DNA of 64,000 nucleotides. Source: Paguma larvata. Taxonomy: Eukaryota > Chordata > Mammalia > Carnivora > Viverridae. The notes under the pieces were generated by a model that did not search any database, was not told the DNA's origin, and saw nothing but the letters and a program-made list of their open reading frames with translations. Positions 1 through 13,109 of this stretch are shown here, piece by piece; within the stretch, counting starts at the first letter, position 1; the number at the start of each line of letters is the position of its first letter. Both the position numbers and the translations under genes were made by a program. Where the stretch lies: contig CM057831.1 in NCBI GenBank assembly GCA_030068075.1, forward strand, positions 12,567,370-12,631,369, written 5' to 3'.

Positions 1-296
1 TTGTTAGTTTTTATGGGAAGATGTCAGCCACACCATTATTTGTAGTAGGGGCAAAGAGAAATCCGTCTCAGCCTGGTGTCTCTGAAGAGGTAGACCTAGA
101 CATTGTAGTGGCAAGGAGCTGTCAGCAGATCAGTGTTAATAAGTTACTGTAGGACATTTGATAGAATATTATATATTCAAGCACTAAAGACATTTTCAAG
201 TAAACTTTTATGGGAACGCATCCATGGCATGTGAAAAGTAGAAGATAAAACTTCAAATGTAATGCCAGTTACGTTTTAAAAAACACATAGAGTGCT

Positions 297-514
297 CGGG
301 GCGCCTGGGTGGCTCAGTCGGTTAAGCGTCCGACTTCGACCCAGGTCATGATCTTGCGGTTCATGAGTTCAAGCCCTGCGCCGGGGCTCTGCACTGACAG
401 CTCAGGGCCTGGAGCCTGCTTCGGATTCTGTGTCTCCCTCTCTCTCTGCCCCTCCCCTGCTCACACTCTGCCTCTCTCTCTCAAAAATAAATAAAACATT
501 AAAAGAAATTTTTT
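297..514 (+). mobile_element. felid CanSINE (tRNA-Lys SINE)
   Basis: The copy has all parts of the family: a tRNA-like head with A-box (GGTGGCTCAGTCGG) and B-box (GTTCAAGCCC) pol III promoter elements, a felid-type middle (CTGACAGCTCAGGGCCTGGAG), a CT-rich stretch and an A-rich tail. A 16-bp target duplication flanks it, AAACACATAGAGTGCT at 281-296 and the same with one change at 515-530. Confidence 0.95.
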
Positions 515-590
515 AAACACATATAGTGCTTAAAATATTTACTAGATAGACTTTTAGGTCATGTACTAATTTTTAAAATTTTTCTGGGTA

Positions 591-803
591 GGGGCGCCTG
601 GATGGCTCAGTCGGTTAAGCATCTGACTTCGGCTCAGGTCATGATCTCACGGTCTGTGGGTTCGAACCCCATGTTGGGCTCTCTGCTGTTAGTGTAGAGC
701 CCACTTGGGATCCTCTGTCCCCCTCTCTCTGCCCCTTCGCCACTCGCATGCACATGCTATTTCTCTCTCCCTCTCTCTCTCAGAAATAAATTATTAAAAA
801 AAC
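591..803 (+). mobile_element. felid CanSINE
   Basis: The element has an intact head and tail. The direct repeat TTTCTGGGT at 581-589 and 806-814 marks the target site. The middle (CTGCTGTTAGTGTAGAGCCC) belongs to an older subfamily than the copy 80 bp upstream. Confidence 0.92.
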
Positions 804-1004
804 TGTTTCTGGGTTGTGTGATTATGGGTGATTTTTATTTTACATTTTATATTTATCTATTTTCCAGGCTTTCAGCGATGAATATATACTGCTTTTGTAA
901 TTAGAAATGTTTTGAAGTGAAAACTCTATTTGTTTATTTATTTATTTATTTGATGTTTATTTTAATGAAAAAGTAATCTGAAAGATGACCCAAGGGAAGT
1001 AATT

Positions 1005-1104
1005 TTTTTTTTTTAAGTAAGCTCTAAGCCCAACATAGGTCTTGAACTCATGACTCCGAGATCAAGAGTCACATGCTTTACTGACTGAGCCAGCCAGGCG
1101 CCCT
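1005..1104 (-). mobile_element. old short CanSINE
   Basis: Only the tRNA-like head and a T-run are present, with no CT-rich stretch. The 12-bp target duplication AGGGAAGTAATT at 993-1004 and 1108-1119 shows that it is a complete insertion of a short form. Confidence 0.88.
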
Positions 1105-1300
1105 GAGAGGGAAGTAATTCTTGACACTAGGAAGGCAGTTGAGAGACTCTGGTGGGAGACAGAGTTCTTGCGGTGGGGCAGTGGTGATAGGGTTGTAGAG
1201 GACCTTAGCGACCATTCAGACAGCGTGATAAAGGAGAATGAGGGCTGTGGGAAGCCCTTATTTCTGGATGTTCAATATAAATATAAAGAATTTGAGACAG

Positions 1301-1520
1301 CGGCACCTGCGTTGCTCAGTAGGTTAAGTGTCCGACTCTTGATCTATGCTCAGGTCATAATCTCACAGTTCGTGATTTGAACCCTACGTTGGGCTCTGGC
1401 TGAGAGCGCAGAACCTGCTTGGAATTCTGTCTCTCTCACTCTCTCTCTCTGGCCCTCCCCCACACGTGTGTGCGTGCGCTCTCCCTTTCTCTCTCAAAAT
1501 AAATAAATTAAAAAAAAAAA
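1301..1520 (+). mobile_element. diverged CanSINE
   Basis: The head is diverged (CGGCACCTGCGTTGCTCAG) and the middle lacks the felid CTGACAGCTC motif. The copy ends in CAAAATAAATAAATT and a run of A. Confidence 0.85.
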
Positions 1521-4500
1521 TTGTGCCGAAAGTTTGTTTCTTAAAAATATTCTTATTTGCAGAACATATAAATTTAATGTAGTCATTAACGACTTCAGGT
1601 TCCGTTTTCTTTTCGCTTCAATTCTTTCAGTCATGTATGTTGTTGAAGATCCTATTTGTAATTTGTTAAGGTTGAGAAGAACAGGTGTATGACAACGAGG
1701 ATAGTATGGTTCTGACATCTGTCACCCTGTGGATTGGCAGTCAGTGGACGTGATTTTCTTGATAGGTATTAGCTGACTTGCTCGCCGATTTATGAGCAGC
1801 ATTCGTGAAGTTATAATCTTAGTGACAAAGCGCACTTCTCAAGTAAGGAAGGATAATTTTTAGGTCAAATTGGAAAAATTACATGTACCTCTGGTAGCAC
1901 TTCCACCAACAACAACAAAGAGTCAGGAAAAAAAATACCCTGCCAACTGTTCCTCCACGGCTGGATTCTGGAAAAAGGGTCAATTAAAAACAGAAAACAA
2001 TACCAAAGGGATATTTCTTGGTGACTCTAATTTAAATTAAAATATATCTGCTTAGGGGAGTTACATTAGATTTCTTTTAAAATCTTTTCGTGGTTCCTTG
2101 GACAATAAAGTAGTGCAGGGAGTGCTCTGTTCTTGTGCATCAAATATGACGTTCCTTATTTTTCCATAAAAGTATTGGCCGATCTCTTCCCTTTTCTGAC
2201 TGTGAGCAAACAGGGAAACTAATAGGACCACAGTCTGACCCCCACATCCTGACTCCTATTTCCTAATTCTAAACTTACCTGCCGTTCCCTTCTTGGAGGT
2301 CACATGATAAATATTCCATAGCTGGATAGAAATAAGTAGAAAAGAAAAAAATTTAACCAGTCACCACTGCACTATGGCAAAGTAGAGCCGATAGTTTTAA
2401 GAAGGCTCATTGCCGTCCAGTAGTAGTCTTAGGGCGTGGATTCTTTGAGCTGCCACACAAGTAGGGATCCCACGGCATGGGAAGGAGAGAGTCTGTGATT
2501 GATTCATGCAGTTCTGCTATTCACATCTCCAAAGTGTTAGATGTGCGCATAGTTCTGAAACCTTTTCTGTAGTTCTGGGGAAAAATATGTCAATAGGAGT
2601 TTTCCAAGGATTACAGAAAAGCGCAAAAAGATCAATTACTTCTGTTGTTTACATGCCTTTAGTAATTTTTAAAAAGTATTTTGGAATACTTTTTTTACTG
2701 GTAAAATAAGACCCAAAGTTTCCATCGTGGAAAAGAGAAGAAAACTTAGGTGGATGTAGAATTGAGGATAGTATCTTTTATTTGAGTAGCATTTTTATTA
2801 AAGGGAATCCGGATTTGTTTATTGCCTGGTATGTCTGAAGTACTGGGCTCTATCCTTATCTCATTTAATTCCTCACAGCATTCCTGTAAAGCAAGTCTTC
2901 AGTTTAATCATTCGTGAGGAAATTGAGGTTCAGTGAAGTTCAGTTTCTCAGGGTCACACAAAGCATTGAATGGCTGTGCCAGATTTTGACCTCGTTCTGA
3001 CCAATACTAAAACCCATGTGTTTTTCTCTCTGTATATCCCTCTTACTAAATGTCCTCTGGCCTTTCAGTTAGTTTTATTTGCCAGCATTTATAATGTAGG
3101 TGGTTATTCTTCAGCTGCTAAAAAAGTAGAATTGGTTTCGTCCTTGGTTTCTAGCTGTCTCCGTGATAGCAGCGTGATCTTATATAGTGACTGATGACTA
3201 CAGAAGTGTACGTGCAAATCTTCTGTTTTTAATTGAAAACTTACAATAAGTTTCAGAGATAAGGGAAAGCTGTTTCAGAACTGGCGCTTGCTGATACGGT
3301 TTAGAGAATTTTAAGTCAGTGAACGGGTGGTATAAGCTCTTTTAAATACAATATTTATCATTTTGTAGAGATTAATTGGAGTGATGCAGTTTTAACAAAG
3401 GTGGTATTTGGGAGGAATATAAGAATAGTTTAGTCTTACAGTGAATTCTAAATTAAAAAAAGGAAAAAACTCTATGCTTTCTCAGTGTTATTAAATGGAA
3501 GTCTCAATTAGCTGTAGCATCTAATTTTAGTTTTTTCTTTTCCTCTCATTTTATTTATTGTGAAGTATTTCAAGCATAAGACAAAACAAGAGAAAAGAAT
3601 AAAATGAATATTCTTGCACCTACTACCTAGCATCTTTGTTTTGGGGAGAAGAGGAAGAACTGAAATTACAGTTTTATAACAAGTCATGAGCAACTTCTTA
3701 GAATGTCTTTTCTAATGACCTCTAGGAAAAACCCGAAGTGATAATGAAGCATAACTCACCAGAACTATTCTTTGCATGGACTAAGCTACTGTTACTTGGG
3801 ATATTTTATAATCTAACTTATAAAGCATGAATTTGGATTATAGTCTTGAAAAGTGGTACTCTAAACATTTTTGTGTTACCTTCATGCTTTTGAATATTGG
3901 AATTTTTAGTGGCACCCTTAAAGCCACCATATAAAAGAACACCTGATAAGTAGTAGTAAGTACAAAGTAACTACTACTACAGCAAGAGTGCCTTATAAAT
4001 TACAAAAGGATCTACAGCTACCTTATTATTTACCCAGTCGCCGTGAGCACTACAATCTGGGTTTCAGTTGAACTGTTTACTGCTCTGATCTGCTGATAAT
4101 GGTTTTTCTGTTTTTTTGTGTGTGTTTTTTTGCCTTCCGGAAGTAAAATTCTCATATATTCTACTAGAGATGCCATCTTTAACATGGGCTTGGTATTATT
4201 TAAAGCCTCTGAATTTATTTGGGCTTCCGTACACACTGTGTCATATACCAGCCTAATACAGAGTTCTTTCTGGCAGACCTTTCTCCCAGTATGTTACTAA
4301 TCAGTTTGCTTTGCAGGGTTCAATCTGCTCTCAAACATATCTTGATCTTCCTAGGCAAGTGAGCAGTAGAGCATAGGAATCTTTTCTTGGTTAACTCCGT
4401 ACATTTGAAAGATTCATTTATGAGAAACTGAGTTTGTTGAGGTAACAACAACAAACAACCTTACTGAGAGGTAAGATAGATGCTCAATTTTTGTAGGGTT

Positions 4501-6780
4501 TTCCCTCACAAAATTTTCTAACTTTTGATAGAAACAGACAGAATTTGCATTCAGGTATGTTGGGTTTCAGATTCTGTCTCTAGGTTTTGTTAGCTAATTG
4601 ACCTTAAAATTACTTAGCCTTTCTAACTTAGCTTTTGTCTCTTTATCTATGAAATCTACTGTAATTCTACTTCAAGGGATTTTGAATAATATATATTTTT
4701 TATATTAAATTGTAGGTGGTTGATAGTTTTTTGCTTAAGGGGCATCTATCTAGCTAAGATACTTACCTCTAGAATTAAAAACAAATGCAAACACAAACAA
4801 AAGGCTAATTCAGGATGAAACTAGTCGCAAACATCTTTTTCCTTAGAAGTAGTTTTTTAAAGTGCACTTTTACATTATTTTATTGTATAAGATTTTAGAC
4901 ATACATTAAAGTTAGAATAGCACAATGAACCTTCATATACCTGTTACTGGCTTCAGTACTAACCTATACTTTAATCTTTTTCAACCATAGAAGAAAGCAT
5001 AAAGTGACAGATTCCCTCTCGTCATTCACTTGCTTAATCTGATTTACCAGATGAAGCCACCATTAAGTTGCTTTACGTAAATGAAATTAATCTATATGTA
5101 TTGTTTTGTAACTTCAAGTTTTCAATTAGCAATATACTTTTTAAATATGTTTTATTTTTATGTGAGTGCCTATACTCTGTGGTTGCATCGTAATTTATTG
5201 TATAGCTGTGTAATAATTTATTTAGTAGACTAATGATGGATGGATGGTAAGATTTCCGGTGATTTTTTTCCTTTCTATATTTCTTTCCCATATTCTTTTC
5301 AGTGAACAACTATTTTTTTGATAATGGTGGAAATAAAATGCTAATTTGAGAACAAAATTAAAATACAAAAAATGTATTTTTGTGGTTACTTCTCTTTATT
5401 ATGTTTCCTTTAAATATGACCTAGTGGCGGTCATTACCCACCTCCTCCTGCGTGCCTCCTGTGTCCTTCTCGTGTGATCATTTCAAAGTGTAACCTTTGT
5501 TCAGTGTAGGAGAGATGCTTTGACTTCTGGATGGGCTTTTTCTCATAAAAATGAATTGCATAGTTAGAACTTTTTTTAAAAAAATGTCTCTAACAGTTCT
5601 GCAGTTTTGACATTGCTGGCATAGTTTTTCCTTGGGCAGAGAAGAAACATTCACTCCTTTTGATTTAATCACCTATAAAGAGTAGGGAGGTACTTCTGGA
5701 GATAAAGTTGGATTATTGTGTACAGCTAACCACGTATGTGAATGTTGTGATACTTGATAAAAATAGCTTCGCTGAACTACCGACCGTCTCTAGCTGATTT
5801 TTCTGCTCAGCTCCAAAGGTTCACAAAACTAAGTATACGACATCTATGAAAGAGCAGAAATTACCTTCCAGAAGGCAAAATTAACCTCGTGAATTTTGGT
5901 ATAACAGTCAGCCCTCATTTAGTTCCAAATTTAGGAAAAAAACTATTTTGAAAAACACGTTTCTCTTGGGATCATGAAGATTTTATATGATGGTTTTATG
6001 AACAACCGATTACATCAAATCCTACTGATAAGTGATTCATATCACTAACATGACTATTAAATCTACCATATAAAATATCCAGACTAAAATTTCAAATGTT
6101 TTTGAATATCAACCCTGAGTTGAAAGGCTCAGTAATAATTTGGTTTTACCCAATCAGATTTTTTCCAGGTTTGTAAAAGAAATGAAAGAGATTAGATTTT
6201 ACTGTCATTTCCCAGTGAAGATTAAGAATGAGAACATAAATTACTTTACGGGCTGAGAGAGAAGACTGACTTTAAACTCAGATGAACATGTTCAAAATAG
6301 CCCTTTCCATTTCTCCTTCCCCCATCCTTAGCCACTGTATTGCTCAGAATTTAGGCAAAGTTAATCTTCTCGTCATGGAAACTGTGAACATTCATTAACA
6401 ACTGGATTTCACTTTGAAATTTATACGGCAAACACCAAAGAATGAATTGTTGTTATAATCCATGGGAGTCTGGAGATTGACGTCAAAACAGCAGTACAGC
6501 TGTATAAGCAGTAGGAAGAGTATTTTTAACGTTCCTGTTAGATCATCTTTTGACCTTTCTTTCTTTTATGCTTTCTCTTCTTCCACTAAATAGTTAAAAA
6601 AAAAAAAGGAAAGAAAGGCTTTATAACATAGTTTTCTGCACAATCTGTATTGATGTTCTTTAACACCTGTACAGTCCTTTTCTTGTTTCTTTTCTTGTGT
6701 CTTTCCTTTTCCTGTAATGTTCTAAGTTCTGATGTAATGGACTTTTTTTATTTGGAGGGAGGGGGAGGTTTTTTTTTTAA
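1521..6780. other. mostly unique intron sequence
   Basis: There is no exon and no recognisable SINE of the felid type. A MIR relic lies at 2825-3010. Short AT-rich parts near 3540-3700 and 4890-5300 resemble old L1 3' ends, but too weakly to call. Confidence 0.5.
2825..3010 (-). repeat. MIR relic
   Basis: In reverse orientation it shows the MIR core order: TCTCATTTAATTCCTCACAG, then GAGGAAATTGAGGTTCAG, then TCAGGGTCACAC. Confidence 0.65.
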
Positions 6781-6839
6781 TTAAAGTTTATTTTTTTTAA
6801 ATGGGGTTAGATTTACATAAAAATTAAAAAGCTAGTTTA

Positions 6840-7440
6840 GAAAGGAACACGTACTTAAGACTTGCCCTCAGTTTCCCCTATTATTATGTATTACGTTAGT
6901 ACGGTACTTCTGTTAAATTAATGAATGAGCTTTAATACATTATTATTCACTGAGTCCAGTGTTTATTCTGATTTCATGAGCTTTTATGTCTTGTCCTTTT
7001 TCTGTTGCAGGATCCCATGCAGGATGTCATGTTTCATTTAGTTGTCATGTCTCCTTGGGCTCCTCTTGGATGTGACAGTGGCTTAAACTTACTTAGACTT
7101 CCTTGATGTTCTTGACAGTTTTGAGGAGTACTGGTCAGGTATTTTATAATAGCCTCTACATTGGAATTCGTCTATTTTCCTCATGTTTAGACTGGAGTTA
7201 CGGGTTTTTGGAAGGAGGGTCACAGAGGTATGGTGCTATTTTTATCCCATCATCATATCAAGGGTAGTACCATCAACACAATTTATGACCATCGATGACC
7301 TTGATCAGCTGTGTGAAATAGTGTTCACCTGGTTTCTCTACTGTAGAGCGTTGTGCTGTTCTGGTAAGAATCTCCACGTTAGGCGAATTGCTCCGATAAT
7401 TTCTTGGGCTTTGGGTATTGGAGTTAAGTCATCATATTGA
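6840..7440 (-). mobile_element. L1-type 3' UTR block, copy 1
   Basis: In reverse orientation this looks like the 3' non-coding end of an old mammalian L1 (L1M group). Landmarks are GGATCCCATGCAGGATGTCA (7011), TTGAGGAGTACTGGTCAGG (7121) and GGTTTCTCTACTG. A second copy with the same landmarks occurs at 9965-11300. Confidence 0.6.
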
Positions 7441-8809
7441 TGTAGTAGTCACTGAAATGTTAGTTTTATAAATAATATGTTCAGGGCTAAGAATTAAATT
7501 TTAAAATGCTCAGTCTTTCAAGTATTATTTTTGAAATAAACATTTATTTTTTTGTGGAATTCTAAAGATTTTATGTTTAAAGCAGCAACTTAGGTTTTAT
7601 ATTTCAGGTAGGGAGAAAAGTTAGTTTATTAGCTATTTAAAGTCTGGACTTATTCTTTTCATTTTATCTTAAAGAATAAACTTATTTTGAGATACCTATA
7701 ATAAAGTTCACTCCTTTTAATTGTGTATTTTGAAGAGCTCTGACAAGTCTGCAGTTTTTAACTAGCAGTACCATAATTAAGATAACAACACCTCCATCAC
7801 CCCAAAAAGCTCTCTCCTACATCTTTTCATTTAGTTTCCTGCGACCACTGATCTGCTTTCTGTTACAACAGTTTTTGCCTTTTCTATAATGTCATGTAAG
7901 TGCCTCATACAGTGTATATATATAATCTTTGTGTCTGTCTGCTTTAATGCTCTTGCGATTCATCCAAGTCGCTGCGTGTTATGGCAGCTTCTTTTTCTTG
8001 CTGTAATATTCCCTCGTGTGAGTGTATCAGAGTTTCTCTCTCCGTTTATCTGTTGATGGACATTTGAATTGTTTCCTATTTGAATAAATCTGAACATTTG
8101 TGTGTGAATTTTTGTGTGGTTCATAAACGTTTTCATTTCTCTTCGGTAAAAACCTTGAAGTAGAATTGCTAATAAGCTGTATGATAAATACGTGCATCAC
8201 ATATAAGAAACTGTTGAACTGTTTTCCAAAGTGACTATATCATTTTACATTCCCACCCGCAAGGTAGCAGAGTTTTGGTTGCTCCATATCCTCATCAGTA
8301 CTTGGTATTGTCAGTCTTTTTAATTTTAGTCATTTTAGTGGGTGTGGATAGCCATCTCCATGTATGTTTTAATTATATTTCTCTTATGATTAATGATGTT
8401 GAGGATTTTCATGTGCTTTTTGCCGTTCGTTTTCTTTTGCGAAGTGTCTGTTAAAATCTTTAAAAAATTGGTGTTTCTTCTTATTACTGAGTTGTAAGAT
8501 ATGAATCCTTTATCAGATATGTGTTTTGAAATTTTCTCTCCCAGTTTGTACTTTGTCTTTATTTCCTTAAAAGTGTCTTTTAAAAAATAGAAGTTTTTAA
8601 TTTTGGTTAAGTTCAATTTGTCCACTTCTGTAAAAGAGAAACTATAAAGCTTTTGCTTTTTGGGTCCTACCTGAAAAATCTTGACCTAACCCAAGGTTGC
8701 AAGAATTTTCTTCTAATTTTTTCTAGAAGTTTCGTAGTTTTGCTTTTATGTTTAGTCCAGTGATACATATCAAGCTAACATTTGTATATGATGTGATGTA
8801 AAGATTGAA

Positions 8810-8812
<3 letters not shown>

Positions 8813-8860
<48 letters not shown>
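8813..8860. repeat. (TG)n microsatellite
   Basis: About 23 uninterrupted TG units lie inside the old L1. Such a tract is expected to vary in length between individuals. Confidence 0.97.
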
Positions 8861-8981
8861 GGCATATGCTCCAGTGCTATTTGTAGAATAGACTATTTAT
8901 CTCTGTATGTATTGTGTTCTTCTGATCAATATGCCTATCCTTGTGTCTTGAGTACCTTAGTTTTATCTTCTTTTAAAAATT

Positions 8982-9166
8982 TTTTAATGTTTATTTATTT
9001 TTGAGAGACAGAGCAAGAGCAGGAGAGGGGAGCAGAGAGAGAGGGAGACACAGAATCTGAAGTAGGCTCCAGGCTCTGAGCCCGAAGCGGGGCTCAAACT
9101 CTGAACAGCAAGATCACGACCTGAGCCGTAGTCAGATGCTCAAACAACTGAGCCACCCAGGGGCCT
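8982..9166 (-). mobile_element. CanSINE inside old L1
   Basis: It starts with a T-run and TTTATTTATTTTTGAGAGAC and ends in the head GAGCCACCCAGGGGCCT. It splits L1 sequence that otherwise continues from 8980 to 9170. The target duplication is not clear. Confidence 0.9.
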
Positions 9167-9964
9167 CTCTTTTGGATATTTTACATAGATGATCATGTCA
9201 TCTGTGGTTACAGGCAATTGTATTTTTTTACTTTTCAGTCTGCAAACCTGTTATATATTTACTTTATTATCTTATCTCTCTGAGTAACATGTTGAGTAGA
9301 AGTTGTGAGAGTAGACATGTAGACCTCCCTGCCTTGTTCTCAGTCATAGAGGGAAGGCATTTAATTTGTTACTATTAAGTGTCATATTATGCATTTGTTT
9401 TTTTATGAATGTTCTTTATCAGTTTGGGGAAGTTACCTTCCATCTTAGTTTGTGAAATATTGTATCATTAAGAGATTATTGAAGTTTGTAAAATGTTATT
9501 TCTGCATCTGTTGAGATGATCATATGGTTTTTCTTTTTTTTAGACGGTGATATGATGAATTACATTGAATTTTGAATGTCGAGTCAGCCTTGCATTCCTG
9601 GGATAAACCCATTTGGTCATTATGTATTTTTCTTTCTATATATTAATAGATTTGTTTGGCTAGTGTTTGATGAAGATTTTTATATCTGTGTTCATGAGTG
9701 ATCTTGGTTTTCATTTTCTTGTAATATCATTGCCTTGGTTTGATATTGAGTGTAATGTTGGCCTCAGAGAATGAATTGGAAAGTGTCATGGGTTTTCCAA
9801 AAGAGTGTGTATAGTATGTTATTACATCTTTCTTTAAATGTTTGTGACGGTTCGTCAATGAAGTCATCTGAGCCTGGAGTTTTCTTTGTGGGAATGCTTT
9901 TAACCAACAATCGAAGTCACTACCCAAGAGCACCTACTGTTCTGACTTCTAGCATTTTATACTA

Positions 9965-10645
9965 GTTGTTCAATAACTTTTATTTTGGACTAATTTTAGG
10001 TTTACAGAAAAGTGCAGAGATAGTGTAGAGAGTTCCTATATCTTACACCTAGTTTTCCTCATCGTTAACAGCTTACATTGCTATGGCTCATCTATCAAAA
10101 CTAAGAAATTGATACTGGTGTTACCTAAACCACAGACTTTATTCGGATCTCAACAACTTTTCATTAATGATCTCTTCCTGTTCCAGGATCCTAGTCAGGA
10201 TACTGCATTGCAGTTTGCATGTTTCCCAAGTCTCTTCTGGCTTGTGAAAGTTTCCTAAGCTTGCTTTGTTTTTTATGACCTTAATAGACTTGAGGAGTAC
10301 TGGCTCCGGTGTTTTTTAGAATTTCCCATGGTTCGGGTTTGCTGCTGTCTTTGATTATTAGGGTTATGCATTTTTGGAAAAGATACCACAGGGACGAAGT
10401 GCTCTTTCATTTCGTGGCGGGGTATATGATGTCTGTATGGCATCCATATGATATCACTGGTATTAACTTTGACCTTTTGGGTAAGGTAGTGCTTGCCAGG
10501 TTTCTCCACTCTAAAGTTACTCTTTTTCTGTTTTCATGCTCTGTTCTTTAGAAGCAAGTCATTTATGTCCAATCTACATTTAGGGGAAGGAAGTATCTAC
10601 ACAGATGATTGAGAATTCTTCTGTCAGGAAGATTTTTGTGTCATC

Positions 10646-10692
<47 letters not shown>

Positions 10693-11300
10693 GTCTGTCT
10701 GTCTATTTAGTTACTTATATCAGTATGACTAGTGTATATTTATTTTATACTTTGAGTTCTAATCGAATACTATGTTTTTATTTTGTTGCTCATATTGTTC
10801 CTTTGACCACTGGAGAAACTTTCAGGTTGGCACTTGCCTCTGTTTTTTGTTTTTTGTGTTTTGAGTACTTCCTTATTTTCTGGTACTCTGAGATGCTCAT
10901 CTTATATTTTCTTTGCCCTAGTTGCAGCCATTTTCCCAAGGAGCTGTGATTCCTTTTATTGGAGAATGATATTTAGAGACCAAAATGTAGGTGCTTATGA
11001 CTGTTGGGATGCCATTGCTTTTAAACCCTCTCAAGGGACAGAGCTAGCTAGGTAATATACGTATATATGTATATAGCCACATATACACACATACCTATAA
11101 TTTTGTATCTATTGTATATATATTAAACATGAGTTCTTACTAGTATATCTCATTTTAATCCAGTACCACAGAGTTCACTCTCGTCTTCCTTTCTTTTTTA
11201 TGTGTGATTCCCCTATTTGACAGGGAGCAACCTGGCTCCAACCATGTATTATCCATTTACTTATTTGTTCCACTTCAGGATACGTGCAGAACTGTTTCAG
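9965..11300 (-). mobile_element. L1-type 3' UTR block, copy 2
   Basis: It shares landmarks with 6840-7440 in the same order: CAGGATCCTAGTCAGGATAC (10185), TGAGGAGTACTGG (10291), ATACCACAGGGACGAAGTGC and GGTTTCTCCACT. It extends further and includes a TCTA repeat. Confidence 0.6.
10643..10706. repeat. (TCTA)n with (TCTG)n microsatellite
   Basis: About 12 TCTA units are followed by three TCTG units and a final TCTA. It sits inside the L1-type block. Confidence 0.95.
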
Positions 11301-11559
11301 AACTGTTAACATGTATACCCATGAGAAACAAACCTTCCAGTTAGAGCCCAGTGTTTATTTTTGTCATTCGCCTTACAATTTCCGAAGTTAGTTAGGAACT
11401 AACTAGTTAGGTCAACTCCTTTTCCGTCCACCACTTCAGTGCAGTTATGTCCTATTTTGTAATGCAGTCAGATTCATTTGCCACGGTCTGCATTTCGTCT
11501 TGGAGTCTTCCAACAGTTTGGCTGATGGATTTTTGCTGTTGTTTGGTCCGCATTCATAG

Positions 11560-12120
11560 AAGTTCACTCTTCAGAATGTGCAGTTCTGTGGTTTCTGACT
11601 AGAGTAGAATTCTGGGTCCATGCCCCTAGTAGCGTATGGAAAAGAGCTGCACCCCAAATGTTTCCCTCTGCATCCCCCTTGTAGCCAACCACTCTCCCCT
11701 CCCCTAATCCCTAGTAGCTGCTAATCTGCTTTTATTTTTGTCTAATTTGTTTTTAATTTTGCATTTTTCAGAGTGTCCTATGAATGTAATGATATGAAAA
11801 TCTTGGGGTTTTGCATCCGACTTCCTTAACATAGTGAAATGCATTTCAGATTTATCCATATTGTTGTATGCAATGGTATTTCATTTTTAAAAAAATTGTT
11901 GAATAATATTCCGTGTATGAATGAATGGTAGTTTGTTGATCCATCGTCAAGTCGAAGGACATTTTGGTTACTCCTAATATTTAGCACTGAGGAGTAAAAC
12001 CGCTGTAAACATCCACAGACAGATTTTTGTGTGGACATGCATTTTCACATCGTTTGGGTAAAATCCCTCCAAATTGTGATTTCTGGGTCATCTGGTTATA
12101 TGGTAAGTTGCATCACTGCT
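11560..12120 (-). mobile_element. old L1 fragment continuing copy 2
   Basis: Antisense L1 sequence follows block 9965-11300 in the order expected of one element: 3' UTR first, then the end of ORF2 (target landmarks near 11850-12060, ending in a TCTGGGTCATCTGGTTATAT segment). The 5' end is lost. Confidence 0.6.
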
Positions 12121-13109
12121 TCTCTAATAAATACTTATAAGTCATAAATTCAGTAAATTTGTTCTTTAATATTATCCAAGGAGAGCATTAAAATCATTGG
12201 TGTCTAGTTCAGCAAATCTAAAAATCTTCTCATCTATCTGTCCTTTGGTTCTTCCTTTCTTTATTTGTTTGGTTTTACAAACTGAATTTACCAAGGTGTG
12301 GTTCCATGGAAGCTGATTCCTCATAGATCACTGGCTGTGATTCTGAGGTTCTGTGAGTTTGCTTATAAATTCACAGAACGCTAGGCTATAATTTAAGTGA
12401 GTGCAGTGATTACTGGGTTTTAACTTAAAATTAGATACATTCAGATGTTTTAGGGAATATGTTTTATCAAACAAAGAATATGTTTTTTTATTCATTACTA
12501 ATGTACTGACCCCAGAAATTATGTGTGCAAATTGCCAAATTGGGTTGATGCTTCAGAAAAGGAAAATAGAGGCTAACGAGTCCTCTTAGTGTGGCAACGC
12601 ATTTGTTAGGGAGCAGTATTTGAGGCAAATTACTGTTTTAGCAAAATTACATGGCTTCCCGGGCTTAAATTGAATGACTGTGTGTCTCTGTCCCTCCCTC
12701 ATTGTACTGTAAGTGGCAGGGATGCAAGTTAACAGAGTGCCAGACATCATAATGCCTGGGGCACAGTTAGAGACTAGGGAAGGTTTACACTAATCAAACA
12801 CAGACAAAGTAGCACGAAGAAATTTCAGTCCTCCCAGCCTCGCCTACAAACTTAATTAGGCTTATTGGGGCAGAAAGTATTTTTCCTCCTCCCATATTTT
12901 ATCTGTTTCTCCTCCATCGCCACCTCCTGTCCCAGGTTGTCACTGAAGAGATCACACTACCAACAAAGAGACCTTTTTTTATAAATCTTCATTTATTTGT
13001 TGATTTGCCGGTAGGGAAAGGAGCAGTAGCAAGAAGAAAATTTTAAGATATTTAAGGAACTGCATCTTTTGTAGAGAACACTGTATGTTTTTCTAAAAAT
13101 CGTACTCTA
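12121..13109. other. unique intron sequence
   Basis: I see no gene, RNA or clear repeat here. Confidence 0.5.

Larger units (their letters stand above)
7690..9920 (-). mobile_element. old L1 fragment, ORF2 3' half and 3' UTR
   Basis: Read on the minus strand this is the reverse-transcriptase to C-terminal part of L1 ORF2 with many stops and gaps. Antisense landmarks are CATTCCCACCCGCAAGG near 8250, TTTATCAGATATGTG near 8510 and CCTTGCATTCCTGGGATAAA near 9588. A felid SINE (8982-9166) and a (TG)n tract interrupt it. No open frame of useful length survives. Confidence 0.75.

Noticed and set aside
297..514. Recurrent open frames with MAQSVKRPTSAQVMISR-like products at many positions (for example 309-494, 13121-13309, 17563-17745, 35684-35932)
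   Set aside because: They are translations of the CanSINE body and recur wherever a SINE occurs, on either strand. The SINE is a non-coding RNA pol III element, so these are not genes.
10643..10706. CRISPR-like regular repeats
   Set aside because: The array has a 4-bp unit without spacers, so it is a microsatellite, and the genome is vertebrate.
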